Position numbers and translations under genes: made by a program. DNA of 64,000 bases from CAYLLT01 sp964384465 (GTDB lineage: Bacteria > Planctomycetota > Phycisphaerae > UBA1845 > PWPN01), in assembly GCA_964384465.1 (NCBI GenBank), contig CAYLLT010000012.1, positions 1 through 64,000 on the forward strand. Direction: 5' to 3'. The notes beneath the pieces are model-generated. The model had not been told where the DNA came from. It made no database searches and saw only the letters and a list, made by a program, of their open reading frames with translations. The first letter of the stretch is position 1, and every line of letters begins with the position of its first letter. Positions 27,323 to 35,646 of this stretch are shown piece by piece.

Positions 27323-27996
27323 GACCATTCTCCTGATCCATGATAGAGACGGAGATACCCCTACGAGTATCCTGCATGCCTGGTGCCGGGAGACCTCTCA
27401 ACGTTTTCGGTCCAGTTTGCCCCATGAAACTCGATATTGGGTGGATGCCTGTCGTCAACTGGCCCAGCGCGTGTGCGAAATCACCCCGCGCAAACGCCGC
27501 AAGTTTGGTTTTTACGCCTATTTTGGCGGTTAGCGGGCACGGCACTGCTTCAGAACGGCTGCTGCCGACACGATCTCGGCATCTTTGAGAGATTCGGCCC
27601 CCATTTTCGAAAAACTTCCGTCGCGGCACCTGAATTGCTAGTGGTTTATTGGGCGTCAACGTGTAGGCGTTCGACGCAGATCATCGAGGTCCGACGGCCG
27701 CAGCGCTCCAGAGATGTAGCATCTGCGGGTGGGGTTTTCCTGCGCTGTCGGTCGTCGGGAAAACAATGGTCGATCTGATGATCGGCCTGCCTCATACACG
27801 GGAGCTTTCAACAAAAGTCTCTAAGCCAGAGCGGATCAGCAATCTCTGTTGCAAATCCCCCCATCTCCGGCCCGACACAGAGGATCGTTGATCCGCGACT
27901 TAATCCGCATCGCCCTCGCCGTTCAAGACGGGAGGGCGATGCGGTTCTTTTTTCGAAAGTCCAAAGCCAAAAACCGAAAGCTGAGGTTTCGACTTT
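27323..27996. other. Gene-poor region upstream of the small membrane protein
   Basis: About 670 bp with no supported coding sequence. It holds a strong intrinsic terminator on the plus strand (27905-27953) but no plus-strand gene feeding it. The minus-strand frame of 183 codons lacks protein-like features. Confidence 0.5.
27905..27953 (+). terminator. Intrinsic terminator with no upstream plus-strand gene
   Basis: A 13 bp perfect stem (CCGCATCGCCCTC at 27905-27917 and GAGGGCGATGCGG at 27932-27944) with a 14-base loop is followed by TTCTTTTTT. The U-tract is on the plus strand only, so it fits plus-strand transcription or a bidirectional role at the end of the response-regulator gene. Confidence 0.7.
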
Positions 27997-29358
27997 TTAG
28001 AGCAGGCCGTGCTTTTCGAGGCGGTAGCGGAAGGTGTCGCGTGACATGTTGAGCAGCTTGGCGGCCCGGGTCTGATTTCCGTCCGCCACCCCGAGTGCCT
28101 GCTTGAGCAGCTTGAGTTCAAGCTGCTCGAAGTCGATCCCGCCGGCCGGCAGATCGAGACCGGTCAGGTGTTCATGGCCGGACGGCCCATTCCGGCCCAG
28201 CATCAGATCATCGGAGGTAACTACTTCTCCCTTGCAGAGCAGGACGGCCCGCTCGATCACGTTCCGCAGCTCGCGGACGTTCCCGGGCCAGGTATAGTGT
28301 CGCAGCCTTTCGTAGGCGCCCTCCTCGATGCCGGTTATCGGTTTCTTGAACTCGCGGGAGAACCGGCTGGCGAAGTGCTGGGCCAGCAGGCACACGTCGT
28401 CGCCGCGTTCGCGCAATGCCGGCAGGTAGATCGGCACGACGTTCAGGCGATAGAGCAGGTCCTCACGAAACGCGCCGCTTTCGATCGCCTTGTCGATATT
28501 GCGGTTGGTCGCGGCGATGACCCGCACATCAACGTTGATCTCGCTCGTTCCACCCACCCGGCGGAACTTGCGGTTCTCCAGGAAGTGCAACAGCTTGGCC
28601 TGAAGCTTGGGCGGCATGTCTCCGACTTCATCGAGGAAAACCGTGCCTCCATCCGCCAGCTCGAACAGCCCCTTCTTCTGCGTCCTGGCGTCGGTGAAGG
28701 AACCTTTCTCGTGGCCGAACAGCTCGCTTTCCAGCAGGGTTTCGGAGATGGCGGTGCAGGTGATGTTCATGAACGGACGCGGGGCACGGCTGGAATTAAA
28801 ATGAATGACGGCGGCGATCAGATCCTTGCCGGTCCCGGTCTCGCCCCGCAGGAACACGGTTGAAGTATTGCTCTTGGCCACACCGTTGATCAACTCGAAA
28901 AGCTGCAACATCCGCGGATGCTGGCCGATGATGCGGTCAAAGCCGTAGTCGTGCTCCAATTGCCGGCGCAGCTCGCGCACTTCACGCCGCAGCTTGGTCG
29001 TTTCCAGCGCCTTTTCCGCCGCCAGCAACATCTCCTCCATCTGGAACGGCTTGGCGATGTAATCGTACGCTCCGAGCTTGATGGCCTCGACCGCATTCTC
29101 GATTTTGCTGTAGGCGGTCATCATGATGACGACGACGTCCTGGTCCGTCTCGCGGAGTTTGCGCAGCACGTCCAGACCGGTCATATCCGGCAGCCGGTAG
29201 TCCAGCAGGATGAGATCGAAGAGATGCGACTCCAGCTCTTCCAGCGCGGCACTGCCGGTCTCGGCCTCCGTGATCTGGTAACCGCGCTCCTGGAGTTTCT
29301 GACGCAGCGACCAGCGGATCAGGCTCTCGTCCTCAATAATCAACACGCGGATGCTCAT
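27997..29358 (-). CDS. NtrC-family response regulator (receiver-AAA+-Fis)
   Basis: A 453-residue sigma54-dependent activator. The receiver domain has IIEDES and the phospho-acceptor Asp53 (LILLDYRLPDMTGLDVL). The AAA+ domain has Walker A GETGTGKD, and FGHEKGSFTDAR in the GAFTGA loop position (GSFTDA, a variant), then FLDEVGDMPPKLQAKLL and the arginine-finger region REDLLYRLNVVPIYLPALRE. The C-terminal Fis-type helix-turn-helix is NQTRAAKLLNMSRDTFRYRL. The ATG at 29358 is used; an upstream extension only translates a palindromic repeat. It lies 74 bp after the globin-coupled kinase, its probable partner. Targets may include the sigma54-type promoters at hydrogenase, nfn and por. Confidence 0.9.
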   Translation of the reverse strand: MSIRVLIIEDESLIRWSLRQKLQERGYQITEAETGSAALEELESHLFDLILLDYRLPDMTGLDVLRKLRETDQDVVVIMMTAYSKIENAVEAIKLGAYDYIAKPFQMEEMLLAAEKALETTKLRREVRELRRQLEHDYGFDRIIGQHPRMLQLFELINGVAKSNTSTVFLRGETGTGKDLIAAVIHFNSSRAPRPFMNITCTAISETLLESELFGHEKGSFTDARTQKKGLFELADGGTVFLDEVGDMPPKLQAKLLHFLENRKFRRVGGTSEINVDVRVIAATNRNIDKAIESGAFREDLLYRLNVVPIYLPALRERGDDVCLLAQHFASRFSREFKKPITGIEEGAYERLRHYTWPGNVRELRNVIERAVLLCKGEVVTSDDLMLGRNGPSGHEHLTGLDLPAGGIDFEQLELKLLKQALGVADGNQTRAAKLLNMSRDTFRYRLEKHGLL

Positions 29359-29380
29359 GGCACCGATTCCTGCGAGTTGT

Positions 29381-29458
29381 ATTGCCAATTTTCGATTTCC
29401 GATTTGAAAACCAGCCTTCGCCTCGTTGTCTATCAATCGGAATTTGGAAATTGGCAAT
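29381..29458. repeat. Palindromic repeat between kinase and response-regulator genes
   Basis: The left arm ATTGCCAATTTTCGATTTCC (29381 on) and right arm GGAATTTGGAAATTGGCAAT (ending 29458) form an imperfect inverted repeat of about 24 bp. The right arm encodes the last residues of the kinase (VDCQFPNSD) and its stop. Confidence 0.75.
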
Positions 29459-30641
29459 CGACAATCGGAAGATCGACGATCACCGTTGTCCCAACACCCA
29501 TTTTGCTCTCCAAACTCATGGACCCGCCGTGGGCCTCCACAATTTTTCTACAGATGGGCAGACCCAGGCCGGTCCCCTTCGCCTTGGTGGTAAAAAATGG
29601 TTCCAGCGCCTGGGTACACGTGGCCTGATCCATCCCGTGGCCTTCATCGGCCATCACCAGGCGAACGCAACTGTCGCGGGACAGCAGCGAAATTTGGATA
29701 CTCCCGCCTGGCTGACAGGCATGGGCCGCGTTGAAGAGCAAATTCATCACCAACTGCTCGATCTGCCCTGCGTCGGCCAGAACGCGCGGCAATCCCTCCT
29801 CCTCGTCCAGTGCCACATGGAGCCGGCGCAGCAGCGGGACGTCACGGTTGAGGTTCAAGACCGCCTGCACCACACCCGCCAGGTTGCACGGTTTGAGTTC
29901 CGGCGGCTTGGGCCGGGCGTATACCAGCAGGTCCTTGACGGCCGCATCCAGCCGATCGATCTGGCCCAGGATCTCCCGAATCACCTGCCGGTGCGGGTCG
30001 GCCGGGGCCATCCCGTCGCGAATCACCTGAATCGCGCCGCTGATGCCCGCCAGCGGGTTCTTGATCTCGTGGGCTAGCGAGGCCGCCAACTGGCCGATCT
30101 GGGCCAGATGCTCAGACTGCGTCAGACGCTCCTCGACCACCTGCCGCTCTTCATGCCGGATCTGCGTAGAGTAGCTCTCCTTGTAAGACTGGAGCATGAT
30201 GGCCAGTTCCATCGTCAGGAGCTTGTGCAACGAGTTCAAATCCGCCTGGACATCCCGGCCCGGCGCCGAGTCCCGCAGGAGGACCAGACTGAGCTGCTGC
30301 CATACGACCTCCATGGCGGTCATCATGTAGTGCTGAGGCAAGTTGACCCGGACGTGCGAATGCCCGATGGCCAGTCGCTTCTGGTAGTAGGCGTCGTCGT
30401 ACCGGCCGGAGAAGAGTTCTTCCAACCATCCTGCGAAGATTTGGCGTTGCCGGGCCATCTGCTCCTCTCCTCCGTTGAAGACCAACCGCGCACGCGGATC
30501 TTCAAACAGCCACCGGTAAAAAGCCTCGACCACCGCCCCCAGCGCAGGATAAATGACCTGCGTGAGTGAGCGGATTCGCTCGGCGTCAGATTCCAGAAAG
30601 CCGACGCGATACTTCATCTCATCGAAGAAAGAGTCTGCCAT
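29433..30641 (-). CDS. Globin-coupled sensor histidine kinase
   Basis: A 402-residue soluble kinase. The N-terminal protoglobin domain (about 1-160) has the probable haem-ligating proximal His96 in IGHSHVRVNLPQHY and the likely distal Tyr42 in EAFYRWLFEDP, as in globin-coupled oxygen sensors. A helix leads to the H-box SLAHEIKNPLAGI, then the N-box NLLFNAAHAC, G1 DEGHGMD and G2 GTGLGLPICRKIVEAHGG. It probably senses O2, CO or NO and phosphorylates the adjacent NtrC-type regulator. The ATG at 30641 lacks a Shine-Dalgarno sequence and follows a TATAAT by six bases, so the message may be leaderless. Family knowledge: an Anaeromyxobacter GcHK has the same domain order. Confidence 0.88.
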   Translation of the reverse strand: MADSFFDEMKYRVGFLESDAERIRSLTQVIYPALGAVVEAFYRWLFEDPRARLVFNGGEEQMARQRQIFAGWLEELFSGRYDDAYYQKRLAIGHSHVRVNLPQHYMMTAMEVVWQQLSLVLLRDSAPGRDVQADLNSLHKLLTMELAIMLQSYKESYSTQIRHEERQVVEERLTQSEHLAQIGQLAASLAHEIKNPLAGISGAIQVIRDGMAPADPHRQVIREILGQIDRLDAAVKDLLVYARPKPPELKPCNLAGVVQAVLNLNRDVPLLRRLHVALDEEEGLPRVLADAGQIEQLVMNLLFNAAHACQPGGSIQISLLSRDSCVRLVMADEGHGMDQATCTQALEPFFTTKAKGTGLGLPICRKIVEAHGGSMSLESKMGVGTTVIVDLPIVDCQFPNSD

Positions 30642-31064
30642 GACCGCATTATAAGTTGCTAGTGGCCAATATGATACGGTCCGTCGCAAGGTCGGGAGGT
30701 CCCTGCCGTCGGCAGGCGCGGCTCTGGCACGTCGCTCGCGGGTAGGTGTCGGCGGCGGCTTGCTTTCCGCCGAGCGTTTTGAAGTTCGGATGCGCCGATT
30801 CATATCCATTGGCTTGCGGACCTTCATGCCGTGTTCGCTCGAATGCTCGCTCGTGCATCCGCCGTACCAGAAGGGCTCACGCTTCAAGCCCCGCCGAAGC
30901 CCGCCTGCGGCGGGCATATTGCGGCATTTCCCGCAGTCCTGTGTCGTTTGGCCGAAGCTCTTGAATGACAGATGCCGACTGCGATCTCGAGACAGATCGC
31001 GCCGGCATCGCCTGCGGAGCCGGTTTGTGACAAACCGGTTCTGTTGAACAGTGCCACGCTCAAC
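30642..31064. other. Non-coding region upstream of globin-coupled kinase
   Basis: About 420 bp. The minus-strand frame continuing upstream of the kinase Met is rich in Arg and lacks domain features, so it is treated as untranslated. It holds a -10 box (ATTATA on the plus strand at 30648-30653) and several short GC-rich inverted repeats, for example GCCCGCC-TGC-GGCGGGC near 30900. Confidence 0.5.
30648..30653 (-). promoter_or_regulatory. -10 box placed for a leaderless kinase transcript
   Basis: TATAAT on the minus strand ends six bases before the ATG at 30641, so transcription would begin at or next to the start codon. No matching -35 hexamer is clear, so this is a weak call. Confidence 0.3.
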
Positions 31065-31424
31065 TTATCCGGCTGGGTCGTCGACGACCCGGGTCGTCGA
31101 CGACCCTTCCTTGTATAACTCCTCCTCGATGATTTCCACGACCATCGGGAAGTACATGCTGAGTCCGCAATCCAGCGCGTCACGTCGTAAACATCGTCCG
31201 TCCGGATGCTGTTCACAGGTGGCGCAGATGATGGTGCGAAGGCGATCCAGATATGGATCGATCGAGTAGTCTCGGATACTGCTGACAATCTCGATTATTT
31301 CGTCCAGGCGCGCAAAGATCGGACAGCCCCCCAGATTGCAGGAGCCATCCGGTAGCGTGGCGTAGCAGTTCGCACACACCCGCTCGCGTAATTTCTTCTC
31401 GATGTTTTCTCGAAGTGTTGCCAT
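31065..31424 (-). CDS. Conserved-looking Cys-rich protein of unknown function
   Basis: A 119-residue soluble protein with two similar halves. Each has a Cys cluster (CANCYATLPDGSCNLGGCPIF region; CATCEQHPDGRCLRRDALDC) next to an amphipathic helix (LDEIIEIVSSI; YFPMVVEIIEEEL). From memory, similar small proteins with the CxxC...DGxC pattern occur near hydrogenase and electron-bifurcation genes in anaerobes; metal or Fe-S binding is plausible. The last 13 residues (GSSTTRVVDDPAG) are translations of two tandem 16 bp palindromes, so the native C-terminus has been replaced. It is divergent from the por operon. Confidence 0.65.
   Translation of the reverse strand: MATLRENIEKKLRERVCANCYATLPDGSCNLGGCPIFARLDEIIEIVSSIRDYSIDPYLDRLRTIICATCEQHPDGRCLRRDALDCGLSMYFPMVVEIIEEELYKEGSSTTRVVDDPAG
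31075..31106. repeat. Two tandem 16 bp palindromes of family B
   Basis: Two exact copies of GGGTCGTCGACGACCC lie back to back (31075-31090, 31091-31106) at the 3' end of the Cys-rich gene. They are read in two different frames (GSSTT and RVVDDP). Confidence 0.95.
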
Positions 31425-31812
31425 GGCCGGCTACCCCGATGATTGACTCCCTCAGATGGGACGACCTTGACGGTCGTGGTCCACCATCAAAGCTCTATGC
31501 ATCTTCTATACCAGCATTGAACGTACGTCAGATAACAGAGAAATGCTCCGGCAGGCCACATCACCCCAGCGAATTCTGATGTGCACATCCGCAATGGATG
31601 TTCACCATCTGCCCGATCGCACACCATAGTGGCATTTGACGCTGGTGTGGGTGTTGTGACACTATCCGCGACCGCGCCAATTTTCGGAACGCCAATTCAA
31701 ACAGGTTTTTCCGCACTATCCCCGGCACACAACATGCAACGACGGTAAAGAGAAGAGTGGCTCTGCCGGAGTTGGTTTACAGATTCGAGCGGAAGCCAAT
31801 TGGAGAGCCGAC
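31425..31812. other. Divergent regulatory region between Cys-rich gene and por operon
   Basis: About 390 bp with no gene. It holds the palindrome GATGTGCACATC (31578-31589), a possible sigma70 -35 TTGACG at 31636 without a good -10, and a sigma54-like site at 31723-31738. Confidence 0.5.
31723..31738 (+). promoter_or_regulatory. Sigma54-like (-24/-12) promoter of the por operon
   Basis: CGGCACACAACATGCA has GG-N10-GC spacing with GGCAC at -24 and ATGCA at -12 (consensus TTGCA). It is about 75 bp upstream of the first por codon. It is weaker than the hydrogenase site. Confidence 0.5.
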
Positions 31813-32682
31813 GTGGTCCGGTTCCATAATGCGTTTGTCCGCGGCACGGGAGTAACACAGGTCCCGGAGGCCGAAGTCAACGGCCTCGCCGCCTTCCTGC
31901 TCGAACAGCCGGTGGAAATTCTTCTGACGGCTCACGGTGCCCAGCGCGGCGGGGAGCCATTGCGCTATCCGGGTGTTGCGACGGCGCTGGCCCGGCGGAA
32001 CATCCGTTCGCTGCTGGCCCTTAACAGTTCGTTGGACTGTGCCGCGGGAGCACTGAAGATGGCCCTGACGGGCTTGCCGCGAGACGCCGAATCCGCCCTT
32101 GACGATGCCGGGCTGGCTTTCAATCTGCGCTACAGCATCTTCGCCGCCGCGGATGCGACCCTCTCGATTCAGGACGGGCACCTGATCGTCACCGACGCCG
32201 ATACACCGGGCCTTCCCATCCTAATCCCCAGAGTCGAACTTCGCGAAAGAGGGCGAGCGTACTTTTCGACGGATGCGCTCGCACGTCTGAGTTCATTGCC
32301 CATTGAGGGCATCTGCTTCTCGGATGGTTGCATTATTCCGCTTGCGCTCCAGCGCGAGGCCGGTGCGGTGATGGAGCCCGACACGGCACAATACCGCCTG
32401 CACAAGGGCGACTGGCGATCCACGCGCAAGCTCGATTTCGCCAAAGAGTTCTGCATTACATGCAGCAAGTGTTTCATTCATTGCCCGGAGAACGCCATCC
32501 TGCACGCCATGTTCGATAAGACCGCCAAGGACGGCACGGGTATTCTCGGCATCGACTACGACCGCTGCACGGCCTGCGGGATATGCGTTTCCGTTTGCCC
32601 GGCGGACCGCAGCGGATATCGCGCCTTGGTCATGATCGGCACGACCGCTGAGGCGACACGTGAGGTTCATCATGTCAGTTAA
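31813..32682 (+). CDS. porD: PorD-like 2[4Fe-4S] ferredoxin subunit with an unknown N-terminal domain
   Basis: The C-terminal 80 residues are the delta-type ferredoxin of pyruvate:ferredoxin oxidoreductase (FCITCSKCFIHCPENAI about 213-224; CTACGICVSVCPADRS about 251-262). The first 200 residues (FLLEQPVEILLTAHGAQRGG, then RSLLALNSSLDCAAGALKMA) are unusual, since PorD is normally about 100 residues; I do not recognise this part. The start is a GTG at 31813 without a strong ribosome binding site. The 3' end overlaps the porA start by 11 bases, so it is first in the operon. Confidence 0.8.
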   Translation: MVRFHNAFVRGTGVTQVPEAEVNGLAAFLLEQPVEILLTAHGAQRGGEPLRYPGVATALARRNIRSLLALNSSLDCAAGALKMALTGLPRDAESALDDAGLAFNLRYSIFAAADATLSIQDGHLIVTDADTPGLPILIPRVELRERGRAYFSTDALARLSSLPIEGICFSDGCIIPLALQREAGAVMEPDTAQYRLHKGDWRSTRKLDFAKEFCITCSKCFIHCPENAILHAMFDKTAKDGTGILGIDYDRCTACGICVSVCPADRSGYRALVMIGTTAEATREVHHVS

Positions 32683-34588
32683 ATTGAAAACCTGGATGCC
32701 GGTCGGCCGCCTTCCGCTGGGGTCCGCGGAAGCGGTCATGCCGACGGAATCACGCGATGGGAGAGGCGCGGTCTGTGCGATGACCGGCAACGATGCATCC
32801 GCATACGCCCTCAAGCAGGTCGATCCGCACGTCGCGGCCGCCTATCCCATCACGCCGCAAACCGAGCTGATGCACAAGTTCGCGGAATACGTGGCGAAAG
32901 GAAAAGTGCGGACGCTACTGGTGACGGTCGAGAGCGAGCACTCGGCGATGACCGCGACACTGGCGGCGTGCGCCGCCGGCGCCCGCGCGTTCACCGCCAC
33001 CAGCTCCAATGGGCTGGCGTACATGATCGAACCGTACACGAATGCGGGCGCGCTGCGGCTGCCGGTGGTGCTGGTGCTGGTGAATCGCCACGTGGGCGGC
33101 CTGCTCAATATACACAACGATCACAGCGATGCCATGCTGTGCAGGAATGCCGCCTGGGTGCAGATCCACGCCGAGAACGCACAGGAAGCATACGACAGCA
33201 CGATCCAGGCTTTCCGCATCGCCGAAGATGAGCGCGTGCGGCTGCCGGTGACGGTCTGCTTCGATGGATTCATCGTCAGCCACACCGTCGAGAAGCTGCT
33301 GACGTTGAGTGACGAGCAGGTGCAGAGTTTCGTCGGTGAATTCATTCCGCCGGTGGATCTGCTGGATACGGCGAATCCGCGCGGCGTGGGGCCGCTGGTC
33401 CTGCCGGACTGGACGCCCACGTTCTATGCCCAGATTTCCGAAGCGATGCGCTGGGCGCCGGGCGTTATCCAGGAGGTCGGAGAGGAATACGAGAAGCTCT
33501 CCGGCCGGCGTTACGGGATTCTGGAGACGTACCGGATGGAAGACGCGGAAGTCGCGATACTGGCGATGGGATCGGTCTGCGGGACGGTGCGAACCGTCGT
33601 CGATCTGTTACGCTCACAGGGTGTCCGCGCGGGGCTGATCAAGCTTCGCGTGTTCCGGCCGTTTCCCAACGAACCGCTGGCCAAGGTCTTATGTGCTCCC
33701 CAACTCAAGGCGCTGTGTGTCATCGACAAGACTGTCGAATTGGGAAGCGGCGGGGCTTTATTTGCCGAAACAGCGGCGGCCGTCGCACAACGTGCGCAAC
33801 GCGACAGTGGGCGCATGCCCATCCTGACCAACGCGATCCTCGGCATCGGCGGGCGCGATGTCACGCTCGCCGACATCAACGGTATTTATGACCGTCTGCT
33901 GAAGCTCTCTCGCGGTGAGGCGGAGCCGGCCGACGACGCCGTGGGCTTCATGTGTATCGGCGAGGAAGGCGAGAAAATCCTGGACGTGAGCAAATCACCG
34001 CTCGGTCAGGAACGTGCACAGTCCAACAGAAACATTGTCATGCTCGCACGCGGCGGCCAGGGAGCCAAAACCGCGTCGTATCTCCTGGCCGAGCTGATGA
34101 TCGACATCGGGAAATATGCGCAAGGGTTCCCGAGTTACGGTCCCGAGCGCACCGGCGCGCCCATCCGAGCGTTCGCCAAGATCAGCGATCACCCCATTCA
34201 TGATCGCCAGCAGATTTATGCCCCCGACGTCATCGCCGTTTTCGATGAGACGCTCCTCGATCTGTTCAAACCCGATTTTCAAAACGTCTCCGCGGACGGG
34301 CTGATCGTGGTGAACACGAAAACCTCGCCGCAGCAGATTCGGGAGAAGATCGGGCTCCAGGGCCGACGTATCTTTACCATCGATGCGACCGGCATTGCCA
34401 TGGATGAATTCAAAGCCAACCGGCCGAATACAGCCATGATGGCGGCGATGATCTCGCTCCTGAAATTGTGCGAGGTCGAAGCATTCAAGAGCGCGTTCAA
34501 AACCAAGATGAAGCGCTTGAGCGAAGCGGTGCTGCAAGGCAACCTGCGGGCCATCGATCGGGCGATTGGTGCGGTACAAAGCGAATGA
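32672..34588 (+). CDS. porA: Pyruvate/2-oxoacid:ferredoxin oxidoreductase, fused alpha-gamma subunit
   Basis: A 638-residue fusion. Residues about 35-400 are the alpha subunit (VAAAYPITPQTELMHKFAEY, LVTVESEHSAMTATLAACAA, AILAMGSVCGTVRTVVDLL). Residues about 450-630 are the gamma subunit (LARGGQGAKTASYLLAEL, QGFPSYGPERTGAPIRAFAK). The order alpha then gamma matches single-chain PFOR; separate fused 2-oxoacid enzymes often have gamma first. The ATG at 32672 gives a short overlap with porD. With porB and porD it oxidises a 2-oxoacid, probably pyruvate, to acyl-CoA, CO2 and reduced ferredoxin in the cytoplasm. Confidence 0.9.
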   Translation: MSVKLKTWMPVGRLPLGSAEAVMPTESRDGRGAVCAMTGNDASAYALKQVDPHVAAAYPITPQTELMHKFAEYVAKGKVRTLLVTVESEHSAMTATLAACAAGARAFTATSSNGLAYMIEPYTNAGALRLPVVLVLVNRHVGGLLNIHNDHSDAMLCRNAAWVQIHAENAQEAYDSTIQAFRIAEDERVRLPVTVCFDGFIVSHTVEKLLTLSDEQVQSFVGEFIPPVDLLDTANPRGVGPLVLPDWTPTFYAQISEAMRWAPGVIQEVGEEYEKLSGRRYGILETYRMEDAEVAILAMGSVCGTVRTVVDLLRSQGVRAGLIKLRVFRPFPNEPLAKVLCAPQLKALCVIDKTVELGSGGALFAETAAAVAQRAQRDSGRMPILTNAILGIGGRDVTLADINGIYDRLLKLSRGEAEPADDAVGFMCIGEEGEKILDVSKSPLGQERAQSNRNIVMLARGGQGAKTASYLLAELMIDIGKYAQGFPSYGPERTGAPIRAFAKISDHPIHDRQQIYAPDVIAVFDETLLDLFKPDFQNVSADGLIVVNTKTSPQQIREKIGLQGRRIFTIDATGIAMDEFKANRPNTAMMAAMISLLKLCEVEAFKSAFKTKMKRLSEAVLQGNLRAIDRAIGAVQSE

Positions 34589-34617
34589 GGATCACCAGCC
34601 CTGGTGAGTGAAACGTC

Positions 34618-35631
34618 ATGGAAGAGAAAGACATTCGAGGCAAAGCGAACCGCCAGGTCAACAAGATCATCCCGCAGAAGCTGCTGGGGGCATGCCACGG
34701 TCTTGGCGCCGGGCACGCGGCCTGCGCCGGCTGCCCCGCGCCGAGCGTGATCCAGGCGGCACTCTATGCGGCTCGTGAGGGTTTGGGGGCGGAGCCGGTG
34801 GTCACCTTCGCGACTAGCTGTATGGAGGTGGTTACCACCTTATACCCGGCGAACGCCTGGCGCGTTCCTTACATGCACTCGGGCTTCCCGAATTCGGCGG
34901 CGGTGGCCAGCGGCATCGAAACCGCGCTGCGGGCCCGCCGGGCGCGGGGCGAGATCCCCGCCGGTCACGACATCAAGGTGATCGCCTTCGGCGGGGACGG
35001 CGGAACCTACGACATCGGCCTCCAGGCGTTGTCGGGGGCCATGGAACGCGGCCACGACATGACCTACATCTGCTACAACAACGAAGCCTATATGAACACC
35101 GGCGTGCAGCGGTCTTCGGCTACACCGTTCGGCGCGTTCACCAATACCGCCCAGGTGGGCGAGGCGCAGGCAGGCAAGACGGAATTCGCCAAGGACCTGA
35201 CGCGGATCATGATCGCACACGATATTCCCTATGTGGCGCAGGCATCGGTGCACCGCTTTCAGGACATGCTGGCCAAGCTCCAGAAGGCGATTGCCGTCCG
35301 CGGCCCCACTTTCGTGAACGTTCTGTCGAGTTGCCCAGTCGGCTGGGGTACAGCCACCGACGACGTGCTGAACATTGCCGAGCTGTCGGTCGAATGTAAT
35401 CTCTGGCCGCTGTACGAGTTTGAAAACGGCAAATACCGCGTCACCTTCCGGCCGGGCAAACCCAAGTCAATCACCGATTATTTCGCCGCCCAGAGCCGGA
35501 TGCGGCACCTGGTCAAGCCGGAATACGCCGGCATCGTGCAAAAGATTCAGGAGTACATCGACCTGCGTTGGCAGGAGCTGAATGACCTGGAGAAGCTCGG
35601 CCAGAAGCAGGAGGTCGTAACGAGTAACTGA
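34618..35631 (+). CDS. porB: Pyruvate/2-oxoacid:ferredoxin oxidoreductase, beta subunit
   Basis: A 337-residue thiamine-diphosphate-binding subunit. The Cys pair is in AGHAACAGCPAPSVIQAAL. The ThDP/Mg site is GGDGGTYDIGLQALSGAMER followed by YICYNNEAYMNTG. C-terminal features (NVLSSCPVGWGTATDDV) also match PorB, and pyruvate is the likeliest substrate. It is 29 bp after porA and 15 bp before the acetyl-CoA synthetase, in one operon. Confidence 0.92.
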   Translation: MEEKDIRGKANRQVNKIIPQKLLGACHGLGAGHAACAGCPAPSVIQAALYAAREGLGAEPVVTFATSCMEVVTTLYPANAWRVPYMHSGFPNSAAVASGIETALRARRARGEIPAGHDIKVIAFGGDGGTYDIGLQALSGAMERGHDMTYICYNNEAYMNTGVQRSSATPFGAFTNTAQVGEAQAGKTEFAKDLTRIMIAHDIPYVAQASVHRFQDMLAKLQKAIAVRGPTFVNVLSSCPVGWGTATDDVLNIAELSVECNLWPLYEFENGKYRVTFRPGKPKSITDYFAAQSRMRHLVKPEYAGIVQKIQEYIDLRWQELNDLEKLGQKQEVVTSN

Positions 35632-35646
35632 TGCTACGATAGTAAC

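Noticed and set aside
27108..27659. Minus-strand frame of 183 codons
   Set aside because: It overlaps the small membrane protein in another frame and shows no signal, domain or codon-level support.
30724..30740. Plus-strand sigma54-like TGGCACGTCGCTCGCGG
   Set aside because: GG-N10-GC spacing is met but the -12 element is poor and no plus-strand gene follows.
30642..30917. 92-residue N-terminal extension of the globin-coupled kinase
   Set aside because: Arg-rich, low-similarity sequence; the globin domain starts at Met 30641 and a TATAAT box lies inside the extension.
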